Shown here piece by piece: positions 25,883 through 35,065 of a stretch of DNA of 64,000 nt. The translations under genes were made by a program, and so were the position numbers. The first letter of the stretch is position 1. Each line of letters starts with the position of its first letter. The stretch lies in the NCBI GenBank assembly GCA_026004675.1, contig BPJP01000002.1:434001-498000 (forward strand), in the 5' to 3' direction. Below the pieces are notes generated by a model that made no database searches, was not told the origin of the DNA, and worked only from the letters and a program-made list of their open reading frames with translations. This DNA is from Gemmatales bacterium. GTDB lineage: Bacteria > Planctomycetota > Planctomycetia > Gemmatales > Gemmataceae.

Positions 25883-26737
25883 CTAGTCGTCTTCCGGCCA
25901 GTCTTTCAACAGTTCCGGTTTAGCCAGTTCGCTCAGGTCGAGCTGGCCTCGGACTTCTCCCTCGACCAGCTTCAGACGGGTTTCGAGTTCGCGGATTTTG
26001 GCCCGCAGTTCTTCGAGTTTGGCGTGGGTGTCGTCAGGCGGCTTCGGCCGGGGCACTTCCGGATACCCGAGTTGGCGTTGCAAAGCGGCGAAAAGAAAGA
26101 GGGGGTCGCGACGCCGATTGGCCTTGGCAATCTTCCCCTCTTTTTCGCCAAACAAGACTGGCAACGGGGGGTGATAGGTGGCGTTCTTGCGTCGCTGCTC
26201 GAGGACATACAGGTCTGAGCGGTAGTACACCAGATCAGCAAAATCGACAATACCTACTTGCCGCCGAACCCAGTCGATGTAATCGCGCCAGTCGGCATCG
26301 AAAAACGGGTCGCGGGCCATGGCCTGAAAACCGAGATCGTAGCCGAGGCGATTGCGACTCAACACCTCGAATTGATAGACGAATAGCCCAGCAGGCGTGG
26401 GCGTGGCAGCCCGGTATTCCGCCTCTCTCTGCAAGATGAGCAAGGCAGTCGGCAGGCTGAAACGCAGATTGTCCACTTCCGATTGCTGCACAATAAACGA
26501 TTGAAACGGCGTGAAGTAATGCTCCAGCCTGGCGAAACCGGACGAGAGCAGCCCGCTGTGTTTCAGTTCCGTGGCCAGGAATTGGATCGCCCACGGCAAA
26601 CGAGTCGTCGACAGGATTTCTTCGTGGATGCGTTCAAGAATCTCCTGGGTGGGCATATTTTCCTGAAGCCGCTCGCGCAGGACGCGGAAGAAATATGCCT
26701 GTTCGATATACTCTTCGCGATCGTGAATGGTCGTCAT
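25883..26737 (-). CDS. Unknown cytoplasmic protein with C-terminal coiled coil
   Basis: A 284-residue protein with no family I recognise. The N-terminal 200 residues are mixed helical with many aromatic residues (REEYIEQAYFFRVLRERL, LEHYFTPFQSFIVQQSEVD, DWRDYIDWVRRQVGIVDF). The last 70 residues include a heptad-like, charged coiled coil (HAKLEELRAKIRELETRLKL). No signal peptide or membrane helix is present. It lies 29 bases downstream of the exported esterase in the same direction, so it is probably co-transcribed. The open frame extends to 26791, inside the esterase; ATG at 26737 leaves a clean gap and was chosen. Confidence 0.68.
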   Translation of the reverse strand: MTTIHDREEYIEQAYFFRVLRERLQENMPTQEILERIHEEILSTTRLPWAIQFLATELKHSGLLSSGFARLEHYFTPFQSFIVQQSEVDNLRFSLPTALLILQREAEYRAATPTPAGLFVYQFEVLSRNRLGYDLGFQAMARDPFFDADWRDYIDWVRRQVGIVDFADLVYYRSDLYVLEQRRKNATYHPPLPVLFGEKEGKIAKANRRRDPLFLFAALQRQLGYPEVPRPKPPDDTHAKLEELRAKIRELETRLKLVEGEVRGQLDLSELAKPELLKDWPEDD

Positions 26738-26766
26738 GGTCCAGCCGGCTGACACCGCGCGAGCGC

Positions 26767-27624
26767 TTATTTGACGTCTCGCCAAAGCCAACGCATGGAA
26801 TCAGGAAAGATAGCGCCTCCGTGTCTGGCATTATGTCCGCCATTGCCGAATACGAATTTGTAGTCGTATTTGGCGAATTTCAAGGCAGCAGCCATTTGCT
26901 GGTTGGCCAAAGGCCAGTTGCCGTGCTCGTTGTCCAGGTCGTTGGCGCCAGCCTGCAGGAAAACGCGGATCGGTTTGGGTTTGGTCTTGCGAATCAAAGC
27001 AGGATAGACATGGCCGCCGCGAATGTTCGTAAAGCTCCCAACGTGGCTAAGAACTTTGCTGAAAAGATCGGGGCGTTGCCAGGCGACGGTGAAAGCACAG
27101 ATGCCGCCCGAACTGATGCCACAGATTCCTCGGCCAGCAGCGTCCTGCCGCAATTTGACCTTTTTGCCGACTTCCGGAAGAATCTCCTGTTCCAGAAACC
27201 GGGCATACTGGTCGCTTAGCGTGTCGTATTCGAAACTTCGGTTCCGCTTCGGCTTGTCCCCTTCTTTTTTCGGAGGGAAGACACCCGGATTGATGAAAAT
27301 GCCCACCATGAGAGGAATTTCTTTCTTGTGAATGAGATTATCGAACACGATCGGCACACGTACCGGGCCTTCGGTGTTGACGTACATTCCCCCATCCTGA
27401 AAGACCATGACGCACGCGGGGGTTTTGCCGTCGTACTGGGCAGGCACATAAACCCAATAGTCGCGGACGGTGCCTTCGAAAATTTTGCTTTTCCAAGTGT
27501 ATTTGGTAACAGTTCCCTTAGGGACATCCGGTTGCCGTTGCGAATCGGGTCCGAGTTGGTAGTCGTCAGCGGCCAGCACCGACGTTGCAAACAGCAAGCT
27601 GCCAAAAAAAATAGCCGAACGCAT
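26767..27624 (-). CDS. Exported esterase D/enterochelin-esterase-like alpha/beta hydrolase
   Basis: A 285-residue exported serine hydrolase. A signal peptide ([18 protein letters not shown]) is followed by a [20 protein letters not shown] segment, typical of the esterase family that includes feruloyl, siderophore and mycolyl esterases. The nucleophile elbow is [10 protein letters not shown], and the catalytic His is probably the first in [12 protein letters not shown]; the Asp is likely in [13 protein letters not shown]. Planctomycetes use related enzymes on plant or algal polysaccharide esters, but the substrate here is not known. GAAAGG precedes the ATG at 27624. The unknown gene at 25883-26737 follows directly. 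Confidence 0.85.
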   Translation of the reverse strand: MRSAIFFGSLLFATSVLAADDYQLGPDSQRQPDVPKGTVTKYTWKSKIFEGTVRDYWVYVPAQYDGKTPACVMVFQDGGMYVNTEGPVRVPIVFDNLIHKKEIPLMVGIFINPGVFPPKKEGDKPKRNRSFEYDTLSDQYARFLEQEILPEVGKKVKLRQDAAGRGICGISSGGICAFTVAWQRPDLFSKVLSHVGSFTNIRGGHVYPALIRKTKPKPIRVFLQAGANDLDNEHGNWPLANQQMAAALKFAKYDYKFVFGNGGHNARHGGAIFPDSMRWLWRDVK

Positions 27625-27750
27625 GAGTCGCCTTTCTTCGATTACCTGATAGTTTCCGAATGCTTCCGAAGCCAGTCGAATTGTACTAGTGCCCCGATGA
27701 CCATCACAAGTTTTCATCTGCTTTGCCGACGCGGTCGATGCAGTCCCGCC

Positions 27751-28749
27751 TCAACACCACATTCTTTTATCCACGACGTTCTTCAAGGGTTTGCCGGCGA
27801 CAAAATTGCGAATATTTTCGAGCAAAGTCGCCAAATGTCGCTCGGCAATACGGGGAGACGCCGCGGCACAATGGGGCGTCAGGATCGTATTTTCCATCTT
27901 CCAGAGCGGATGGTCGGCGGGAAGAGGTTCGATTTCGTAGACGTCGAGGCCAGCGCCGGCGATTTCGCCCGCTTGCAAAGCGGCCGTCAGGTCGGCCAGA
28001 TCGACGATTACGCCTCGACCGACGTTGATAAAGAAAGCCGTCCGCTTCATCTTCTGAAACTTCGGCCTGGTAAACATCTTGTACGTCTGCGGGGTATGCG
28101 GAGCGCAGACGACGACGAAGTCGCTCTCGGCAAGCAGATCGTCGAGTTTGTCCATGCGCCAAAGGGTAACGCCTTCGGGAACATCGCTGGCACGGGGATC
28201 GACGCCAAGGACGCGCATGCCGAACGCCAGGCCTCGCCGCGCCGTTTCGGATCCGATACCCCCCATGCCGATGATACCCAAGGTGCTATCAGCTAGCGTG
28301 ATGGCGGCACGATCCGAAGGATGGACTTCGCCTGGCCCACCATAGCCTGGAAGCTCGTTGGGTTCGCGCCCAAGCATATGCCAATAGCAGCGAAGTTGCT
28401 GGCGGATGTAGATATGAAAGTTCTTGGCGAAACATAAAATGAAGGCAAAAACATGGTCGGCGATAACATCGCTGAAGATGCCACGCATGTTGGTCACTAT
28501 CACCGGCGATTCAACCAGTTCGTCGAAGAGATATTTCTCCATGCTGGCAGTGGGGGCTTGGGCCCACCGGAGTCGTTTGGCTGCTTTCAGCAGGTTCGGC
28601 GTCAAATAGCCGAAGATCGCGTCGGCGTCGGCGATCTCTTTGAGGGCGGCCTCTTCATTGTTCGCCTGAACGACCTCGGCGGCGCCGGCCGCCTCTTTGA
28701 TTTTCGCCAACCGCCACTCCGAAACCGCGGGATGAATCAAAATTTTCAT
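27751..28749 (-). CDS. D-2-hydroxyacid dehydrogenase (NAD-binding)
   Basis: A 332-residue D-isomer-specific 2-hydroxyacid dehydrogenase. The Rossmann signature is GIIGMGGIGSETARRGLAFG with the following VLGVDPRAS, and the catalytic set is an Arg in NVGRGVIVDLADL, a Glu in AGLDVYEIEPLP and a His in TILTPHCAAASP. Such enzymes reduce 2-keto acids (glyoxylate, hydroxypyruvate, phenylpyruvate) using NAD(P)H; the exact substrate is open. It stands alone, about 125 bases upstream of the esterase gene and divergent from pyrF. Confidence 0.92.
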   Translation of the reverse strand: MKILIHPAVSEWRLAKIKEAAGAAEVVQANNEEAALKEIADADAIFGYLTPNLLKAAKRLRWAQAPTASMEKYLFDELVESPVIVTNMRGIFSDVIADHVFAFILCFAKNFHIYIRQQLRCYWHMLGREPNELPGYGGPGEVHPSDRAAITLADSTLGIIGMGGIGSETARRGLAFGMRVLGVDPRASDVPEGVTLWRMDKLDDLLAESDFVVVCAPHTPQTYKMFTRPKFQKMKRTAFFINVGRGVIVDLADLTAALQAGEIAGAGLDVYEIEPLPADHPLWKMENTILTPHCAAASPRIAERHLATLLENIRNFVAGKPLKNVVDKRMWC

Positions 28750-28876
28750 CGTCGTCTAGCCTGCTGAAAGATTGGTTTTGGTCGGATTTCTCTCTTGCCA
28801 GTTGATGTTCATTCTACGAAAGCAGACCATAATGCCTGCTTGCAGCCTCGTTCCTTCTTGTCGGATTGATGCTGAC

Positions 28877-29824
28877 ATGACCGATCCGATTCGCACAATT
28901 TCGCCTTTTGCCGATCGTCTGGCGGCCGAGGTCCGCCGAAAGAGGAATTCGCTTTGCGTGGGAATCGATCCGCGCTGGGAGCGGTTGCCGACGGAATTGA
29001 AAAGGCGTCATGGTGATGGCACGTTGTCGGCTGTTGCCCGAGCCTATGAAGAATTCGGTGCCCGGATTCTCGATGTCGTTGCCAAGTTGGTGCCAATTGT
29101 AAAGTTGCAAAGTGCATTTTTCGAGGCATGCGGGCCGGAGGGATTTCGCGCTCAAGCTCGATTATTGCAGCGTGCCCGCCGTCTGGGGCTGATGACGATT
29201 CTGGACGCGAAACGCAATGACATCGCGTCGACGGCAGCTGCTTACGCCGATGCGGCGTTCGCCGGTTCCGTATTCGATGGCCAGGTACATCCGGTCTGGC
29301 AGGCTGATGCCTTGACCGTGAACCCGTATTTGGGGCGCGATGCTGTCGAGCCGTTTCTGCAAAGTGCCCGCCGCTTTTCAGGAGGTTTGTTCGTGCTGGT
29401 CCGCACAAGCAATCCCGGCGCGGGCCAGTTTCAGGATTTGCCCTGTGACGGTAAACCGCTGTATCTGCATGTCGCGGAGGCGGTTGGCGCGTGGAATCGG
29501 GAAAACGTCGGCCAGTGCGGCTTCGGCGACGTTGGTGCGGTCGTCGGTGCCACGCATCCCTCGGAATTGGCAGCCGTCAGGCGGGCACTCGGCGAAGTTT
29601 GGCTTCTGCTGCCCGGCTATGGTGCTCAAGGGGCGACAGCCGACGATCTGGCTCCTGCCTTCCGCAGCGATGGTTTGGGCGCCGTTGTCAATAGTTCCAG
29701 GGGCATCCTTTTCGCCTATGAGCCTGACGAACGGGATTGGGAGTCGGCTGTCAAGGCTGCCACTGAGAAGACGATCGCCGATTTGCAATCAACGACGCCG
29801 ATGGCCGCTTTAGCACGAGATTAG
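28877..29824 (+). CDS. pyrF: Orotidine 5'-phosphate decarboxylase (type 2)
   Basis: The final step of de novo UMP synthesis, decarboxylating OMP. The catalytic signature LMTILDAKRNDIASTA with the Lys/Asp set is at about residues 99-114 of the chosen protein (315 residues), and the substrate-binding SSRGILFAY is near the C-terminus. The length fits the type 2 (mycobacterial-like) form. The frame is open upstream to 28772, but MTDPIRTISPFADRL at 28877 matches the family start. Its TAG stop overlaps the TAA of the convergent membrane-protein gene within the four bases TTAG. pyrE is elsewhere in the window. Confidence 0.94.
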   Translation: MTDPIRTISPFADRLAAEVRRKRNSLCVGIDPRWERLPTELKRRHGDGTLSAVARAYEEFGARILDVVAKLVPIVKLQSAFFEACGPEGFRAQARLLQRARRLGLMTILDAKRNDIASTAAAYADAAFAGSVFDGQVHPVWQADALTVNPYLGRDAVEPFLQSARRFSGGLFVLVRTSNPGAGQFQDLPCDGKPLYLHVAEAVGAWNRENVGQCGFGDVGAVVGATHPSELAAVRRALGEVWLLLPGYGAQGATADDLAPAFRSDGLGAVVNSSRGILFAYEPDERDWESAVKAATEKTIADLQSTTPMAALARD

Positions 29825-31140
29825 TGCACCTTGACGACAGGTTCAGGCGCGTGAAGAAATCGGCCTGCCAGTTGGGCGAGAAATTGTCCAAAGCGTCGCA
29901 GCCAATCTTCTTCGGGCCGAATGGAAGGTGGCCTGCGGTCCGAGAGATTGGGACGAAACGCCAACAGCAGCAATAGCGGCAAATACCACAGCACGAACAC
30001 GCCCCCCTGGTCCGCATACCAGAATTGGATGCCGATCAAGGTAGCCGCCGTTAACGCAAGCACCTGGGCCAGGTTCTTCGGCGCAGGCCAGAAAAATGTC
30101 GTGAACAGAAAAGCGAGATAGGCGATGAAAACAGGAATCCGATACGCCCAGTGAACACCGATCCAGAATCCTTCGGTCTTCGGTTCTTTCCAAGGCTGCC
30201 AATCCGACAAGGCAAGGACCGACTGTAGACTTTGTTCCAGCTCACCATGCCACCAAAGAAAGAATCCCGTAACAGCCAGGGACAGAACAGCCGTCAAAAG
30301 AAACGCGGCGAGAAATCGGCCAGCGCCGCGACGCCAATAAAAACTGAACCACACAGGGAAGACGAGTGCCGGGAAATAGGCCGTCCCCGAGGCCACGCCC
30401 AAAAGAACGCCGGCCACCGTCGGTCGACGATAAGCCGCCACCGCCCATATCAAAAGCGCTGTCGGCCAGACATGATGAACCTGTCCGACATGAATCGCGG
30501 TATAGGGAAGCAGCAAGTAGAACGTGACGGCAGCCATCCCGGCATGCACGTCATGAAAATGGCGATGCCCAATGGACACCAGGCCAACGAGGATGGCCAG
30601 GTGACACAAAAGTGCCAGCGTGCGCTCGACCCAGAAACGGGCTTCGACGCCGGTTCGTTCGACCGCCGTTTGTTGTTTCACCTGGTTTTCGCCGATTCTC
30701 TGCACTTCGGTCACGGCGGCCGGCAATTTGCCCACAGGCTCAGCGTTGTCGGCACTTAGCGGCGCCGATGGCCGATACGCCACCGATGTCAGACTGACGA
30801 GCAAAGCACCGGCTAACCAGGCCAGACCGCCGAAATTCAGGTTCGGGCTTAACGCCGGCCGACGCACCAGCGCCAGATCCATCAGACAGCGAACGAACAA
30901 ATAGCCCGAACCGACCAGCAGCCAAACATAACCATACCACACCTGATTGCTTGCCCCGTAGCGGTGCCCTTCCTGCAACAGCAAAAAGCCAGGGACGAGC
31001 AGAAACAAAGTCACGACATCCCAGTTCCGCATGCTCAACAGCCGGGAAAACTTGAAGAACAACGCCACTGCCAGCACGAATGAGAAATAGGCCCACGTCG
31101 TGGCGTTCGGCAGGGTGAATTCGAAGAAGATCGACTTCAT
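29821..31140 (-). CDS. Polytopic membrane protein, possible GT-C glycosyltransferase-like
   Basis: A 439-residue integral membrane protein with about ten hydrophobic helices, for example TWAYFSFVLAVALFF, YVWLLVGSGYLFV, LLCHLAILVGLVS and LAAFLLTAVLSLAVTGFFLW. One stretch (HVGQVHHVWPTALLIWAVAA followed by RRPTVAGVLLGVASG) recalls the GQ-containing helices of polyprenol-phosphate-dependent GT-C mannosyltransferases (GT87-like), but the resemblance is faint and no Asp-rich loop is certain. It may therefore be a glycosyltransferase or simply a conserved membrane protein. ATG at 31140 is preferred over a TTG at 31155. It ends on pyrF tail-to-tail. Confidence 0.65.
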   Translation of the reverse strand: MKSIFFEFTLPNATTWAYFSFVLAVALFFKFSRLLSMRNWDVVTLFLLVPGFLLLQEGHRYGASNQVWYGYVWLLVGSGYLFVRCLMDLALVRRPALSPNLNFGGLAWLAGALLVSLTSVAYRPSAPLSADNAEPVGKLPAAVTEVQRIGENQVKQQTAVERTGVEARFWVERTLALLCHLAILVGLVSIGHRHFHDVHAGMAAVTFYLLLPYTAIHVGQVHHVWPTALLIWAVAAYRRPTVAGVLLGVASGTAYFPALVFPVWFSFYWRRGAGRFLAAFLLTAVLSLAVTGFFLWWHGELEQSLQSVLALSDWQPWKEPKTEGFWIGVHWAYRIPVFIAYLAFLFTTFFWPAPKNLAQVLALTAATLIGIQFWYADQGGVFVLWYLPLLLLLAFRPNLSDRRPPSIRPEEDWLRRFGQFLAQLAGRFLHAPEPVVKVH

Positions 31141-31297
31141 AACATTCCGCAACAACTCTGAATGTCGTTTGCGTTTATTCTATAAGAAATCCGTGTGAAG
31201 GTCTCTTTACAAATCGGGCAACCTGCGATTCGGCTTGACCTTGCGATTTGTCGACCCCGGTGATTCTCAGTTTAAAACCACTCGCTCGGCAATCGCC

Positions 31298-32497
31298 CTA
31301 CCACCGAGGGTCGTCCTTGTCCAGCTTGGGCAGGTCGAGAGGAATGATCTCCGGATATTTTTGTGCCGCACCCGTATTGAAGACGACGATCTCATCGTCG
31401 GCAGCGATCTTTTTGCCGCGGACAAGTTGTTCGAGGCAATCGAAACAGACAGCGGTTTCCGGGCAGACGGCAATCCCCTCCAACGACATGACGCGCTGCA
31501 TCCATTCGACGATGCGGTTTTCCCGGCCAGCGACAGCACAGCCTCCGCTTTGCCGGACCGCGTCAAGGATCATGAAGTCACCGACGGCGGCCGGCACGCG
31601 CAGGCCGCTCGCTTGCGTATGGGCGTTTTCGAAAGGCTCGGCAAAGCGCTCGCCCGCTTCGAAAGCGCGGACAATCGGCGCGCAGCCGTCGCTTTGACAA
31701 CTGATTAGCCGAGGCATCTTCTCTTCCTTCAACCACCCCAAAGCACGCAGTTCCTGAAAGCCTTTCCACATGCCGATCAGCCCCGTGCCGCCGCCGGTCG
31801 GGTAAAGAATCGCGTCGGGCAAGCGCCAGCCAAGTTGCTCCGCCAACTCCAGGCCCATCGTCTTTTTGCCTTCGACACGGTAAGGCTCCTTGAGCGTGGA
31901 AAGATCGAACCAGCCCATTTTCTCCGCGAAATCACGGACGATCCGGCCGCAGTCCGTGATCAGACCATTCACCAGAAAGACTTTGGCGCCCGCGAGATGT
32001 GCTTCCATTTGGTTGATGCGCGGCGTGTCGTCGGGCATGAAGATGAAAACTTCCATCCCGGCGCGGGCAGCGTAAGCGGCACACGCTCCGCCCGCGTTTC
32101 CCGCCGTCGGCAGTGCCAGACGCTTGATTCCCAAGGCACTCGCCATGCTGACTGCCACCGTCATGCCGCGCGATTTGAAACTACCCGTCGGCAATTGCGA
32201 TTCATCCTTGATCCACAGCCTCGACAACCCCAGCTCCTTGCCCAACCGGGGACAGGGAAGGATCGGCGTTCCACCTTCCCCAAGCGTGACAGGCTCGGCA
32301 TCGGCAGGTAACGGTAACAACTCACGATAACGCCATAGCGTCGCCGATCGGTGCAACAAGTCAGTCGGCTGGACCGCCTTTTTCACCTCGTCCAGTCGGT
32401 ATCTCACCCACAAAGGGCGACCCTGATGGACCGTGTGCACCTTGCCCGCTTCAAAACGCGTGCCGTCGAGGGCGCTTTCCAGATGGCTGACATACAT
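31298..32497 (-). CDS. thrC: Threonine synthase
   Basis: Converts O-phosphohomoserine to threonine with PLP. The PLP-binding lysine is in QLPTGSFKSRGMTV, about residue 105 of the 399-residue protein, with the phosphate-binding YPTGGGTGLIGMWKG further on. The N-terminal GRPLWVRYRLDEVKK and TLGEGGTPILPCPRL are typical of the class with a short front domain. A diaminopropionate-ammonia-lyase-like or cysteate-synthase-like activity is possible but less likely. The open frame runs back to 32635 into the tandem repeats; the start at 32497 (MYVSHLESALDG) fits the family. No strong ribosome binding site is seen. Confidence 0.88.
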   Translation of the reverse strand: MYVSHLESALDGTRFEAGKVHTVHQGRPLWVRYRLDEVKKAVQPTDLLHRSATLWRYRELLPLPADAEPVTLGEGGTPILPCPRLGKELGLSRLWIKDESQLPTGSFKSRGMTVAVSMASALGIKRLALPTAGNAGGACAAYAARAGMEVFIFMPDDTPRINQMEAHLAGAKVFLVNGLITDCGRIVRDFAEKMGWFDLSTLKEPYRVEGKKTMGLELAEQLGWRLPDAILYPTGGGTGLIGMWKGFQELRALGWLKEEKMPRLISCQSDGCAPIVRAFEAGERFAEPFENAHTQASGLRVPAAVGDFMILDAVRQSGGCAVAGRENRIVEWMQRVMSLEGIAVCPETAVCFDCLEQLVRGKKIAADDEIVVFNTGAAQKYPEIIPLDLPKLDKDDPRW

Positions 32498-32575
32498 GCC
32501 ATTGAGGATAGGTGCGACGGCGCCAAAAAGCAATTGCCTGCAAACCCGTCTTCGACAAGCAATGACAAATGCGCC

Positions 32576-32848
32576 AAAAACACCGTTAGTTGACGGTTTC
32601 TCGCCACGCCCTTCCCGTTGGTCAGAGCGTGCCACCCAAAAACACCGTTAGTTGACGGTTTCTCGCCACGCCCTTCCCCTTCGTCAGAGCGCACCACCCC
32701 AAAAACACCGTTAGTTGACGGTATCTCGCCACGCCCTTCCCCTTCGTCAGAGCGCACCACCCCAAAAACACCGTTAGTTGACGGTGCCTCGCCACGCCCT
32801 TCCCCTTCGTCAGAGCGTGCCACCCCAAAAACACCGTTAGTTGACGGT
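32576..32848 (+). repeat. Tandem array of 62-63 bp units around a 16-bp imperfect palindrome
   Basis: Five copies of the core ACCGTTAGTTGACGGT begin at 32582, 32644, 32707, 32770 and 32833, spaced 62, 63, 63 and 63 bases. Between cores lies a nearly constant spacer (CTCGCCACGCCCTTCCC, GTCAGAGCG, CCACCCC). The unit is a multiple of three, so both strands stay open across the array, which creates spurious reading frames. The last core passes directly into the 44-bp dispersed element. Confidence 0.9.
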
Positions 32849-32870
32849 GGGAATAAACTACGCAAAATAG
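32827..32870 (+). repeat. Copy B of the 44-bp dispersed repeat element
   Basis: Aligns gap-free with the minus strand of 8221-8264 (37/44 identical, differences all transitions). It includes the fifth array core and the tail ATAAACTACGCAAAATAG. Confidence 0.75.
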
Positions 32871-32939
32871 CGAAGCATTTCCTCAACAATCCCCATTGCG
32901 CTCCCGCGCGCACCCTCCCTGCCACCGTGACGAGAGGCG

Positions 32940-32957
32940 ACCGTCAACAAACGGTAA
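32940..32957 (+). repeat. 18-mer repeat identical to 8352-8369
   Basis: ACCGTCAACAAACGGTAA, an inverted-orientation variant of the array core, placed 69 bases after the 44-bp element. With the fifth core it flanks about 90 bases as an inverted pair. Confidence 0.7.
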
Positions 32958-33061
32958 TTGTTCGCCGCGGTCGATCGGGATTGAGGGCTGCGAGTCCTTC
33001 AAATGACTGACCGGATCGGCTAGACTGATAGCGTTTCCTTGTCTTTGGCCCAGGAGCCGTT

Positions 33062-35020
33062 ATGCCGAACCACCTTCTTGTTTACCCGTTGTTCCCTTTG
33101 CTCTTGACCGGTCTTGCCGTTGCCGGTCACGACGACAAGAGTACGAAGCCAACCAATCGGCTTGCTCGAGAAAGCAGTCCCTATCTTTTGCAGCACGCCC
33201 ACAATCCCGTCGACTGGTATCCGTGGGGTCCGGAAGCTTTCGAGAAGGCCAAAAAAGAAGGCAAGCTGGTCTTTCTTTCGATCGGCTACAGCTCGTGCCA
33301 CTGGTGCCATGTCATGGAACGCGAGTCGTTCTCGAATCCGAAGATCGCGAAAATGATGAACGACTGGTTCGTCTGCATCAAAGTGGACCGCGAAGAGCGT
33401 CCGGACATCGACCACATTTACATGACGGCACTGCAAGTTTTAGGTCGAAATGGCGGCTGGCCCTTGTCGATGTTTTTGACGCCCGATGGCAAGCCCATTT
33501 TCGGCGGCACGTACTGGCCCCCGGAAGACAAGGAAGTCGACGGCGGCACGCTCCGCGGCTTCACGACCGTCATGAAACTGGTCCACGACTGGTACAGCGA
33601 CAAAAAAGAGGAGTTGGAAAAACACGCCGACAAACTGGCCGAGGCCACGTCGCGAGCCTTGATCGGCACGGCGCGAGGCAATCCGCTGATTGACATCAAC
33701 CGCGACCTCGTCGCCGGTGTCATCGAGGAACTCAAACTGCGGTATGATCCGGTATACGGCGGTTTCGGGCAGCCAGGCCGGAATTTCGTCGGCCCCAAGT
33801 TTCCCGTGCCGCCTGACCTCGATCTGCTTTTGCTCGAAAATGCCCGCCGGCCAAGCAAAGAACTGAAAGAGATGATCACGAACACACTCGACCATATGGC
33901 TCGTGGCGGCATTTACGATCAGCTCGGCGGCGGCTTCCATCGCTACAGCACCGAACGCACCTGGACCGTGCCGCACTTCGAAAAGATGTTGTACGATAAC
34001 GCCCAACTCGTTGAAATCTACGCGCACGCCTACCAACAGACCAAAAATCCGTTTTACCAGCGCATTGTCGACGAAACGCTGGCATTCATCGCCCGGGAAA
34101 TGACTTCTCCCGAAGGAGGCTTTTACTCGGCTTTGGACGCCGACAGCGAGGGACAGGAAGGTCGATTTTATGTGTGGACGCCGAGAGAGCTGGCCGATGC
34201 GTTGAAGGGAGAAAATGAAAAATTATTTCGTAAAGTCTATGGAGCCGACGGAAAGACGAATTTCGAATCGAAATACTACATTCTGACTTTGCCGAAACCC
34301 TATGCCGAGGTCGCCAAGGAACTAAAGATCACCGAGGCGGAACTGCATCGCCGGTTGCAAAAGCCGCGCCACAAATTGCTGACGATCCGCTCCAAGAGGC
34401 CGAGGCCGTTTCTCGATACCAAAATTCTCACGGCCTGGAACGGGCAGATGATTGCCGGCTACGCTGTCGCCGGGCAAACGTTTGAAAATGCCAAATACGT
34501 TTCGGCAGCCGAGCGCGCCGCCGATTTGCTCCTCGACAAACTTCGCACCAAAGAGGGCCGTCTGCTGCGCACTTATGCCGCCCGCCCCGGCGAAAAACCC
34601 AAAGCCAAACTCAACGCCTACCTCGATGACTATGCCTTCTTCGTGCACGGCTTGCTCTGTCTTCACGACGCCACCAACAACAAGAAGTGGCTGGACCATG
34701 CCCAAAGACTCACCGACAAGATGATCGAATGGCACCTCGATAAAAAACACGGGGGCTTTTTTTATACGTCAAACGATCACGAATCGCTTTTTGCCCGAGC
34801 CAAGGATCAGTATGACGGCGCCCAGCCGTCGGGCAACAGCATGGCGGCAAGAAACCTGGTGCGGCTGTGGCTCAAGACGAAAGACAAACGTTACCGAGAA
34901 ATGGCCGAACGAAGTTTCAAGACGTTTGCCGCTCCGATGAAATTGCAACCCGCCGCTCTGTGCACCATGGCCAGCGCTTTGCAGATGTTCCTCGACGCGC
35001 AGGCCAGGCAGGATGAGTAG
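33062..35020 (+). CDS. Exported thioredoxin-domain protein of the DUF255/YyaL-Spata20 family
   Basis: A 652-residue protein of the family combining an N-terminal thioredoxin-like domain with an (alpha/alpha)6 glycoside-hydrolase-like barrel. The family opening [20 protein letters not shown] begins at residue 35, and the CxxC is in [14 protein letters not shown] (about 79-82). The C-terminal barrel runs from about 260 onward ([55 protein letters not shown]). Most members are cytoplasmic; this one begins with a plausible signal peptide ([18 protein letters not shown]). AGGAG precedes the ATG. Function is unknown in general; thiol redox or sugar-related roles are proposed for the family. Confidence 0.88.
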   Translation: MPNHLLVYPLFPLLLTGLAVAGHDDKSTKPTNRLARESSPYLLQHAHNPVDWYPWGPEAFEKAKKEGKLVFLSIGYSSCHWCHVMERESFSNPKIAKMMNDWFVCIKVDREERPDIDHIYMTALQVLGRNGGWPLSMFLTPDGKPIFGGTYWPPEDKEVDGGTLRGFTTVMKLVHDWYSDKKEELEKHADKLAEATSRALIGTARGNPLIDINRDLVAGVIEELKLRYDPVYGGFGQPGRNFVGPKFPVPPDLDLLLLENARRPSKELKEMITNTLDHMARGGIYDQLGGGFHRYSTERTWTVPHFEKMLYDNAQLVEIYAHAYQQTKNPFYQRIVDETLAFIAREMTSPEGGFYSALDADSEGQEGRFYVWTPRELADALKGENEKLFRKVYGADGKTNFESKYYILTLPKPYAEVAKELKITEAELHRRLQKPRHKLLTIRSKRPRPFLDTKILTAWNGQMIAGYAVAGQTFENAKYVSAAERAADLLLDKLRTKEGRLLRTYAARPGEKPKAKLNAYLDDYAFFVHGLLCLHDATNNKKWLDHAQRLTDKMIEWHLDKKHGGFFYTSNDHESLFARAKDQYDGAQPSGNSMAARNLVRLWLKTKDKRYREMAERSFKTFAAPMKLQPAALCTMASALQMFLDAQARQDE

Positions 35021-35065
35021 ATGATTGCAGGTGAAAACACATCGTCGTCAGGAGACGCTGGCATT

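Noticed and set aside
32576..32957. CRISPR-like array
   Set aside because: Here both the core and the intervening segments are conserved between units; CRISPR spacers would differ. No cas gene is near.
32404..33010. Open frames on both strands across the tandem repeats, encoding 21-residue repeats
   Set aside because: The 63-bp unit is divisible by three, so every frame without a stop in one unit stays open. The peptides carry no domain, have no ribosome binding site and are antisense to each other.
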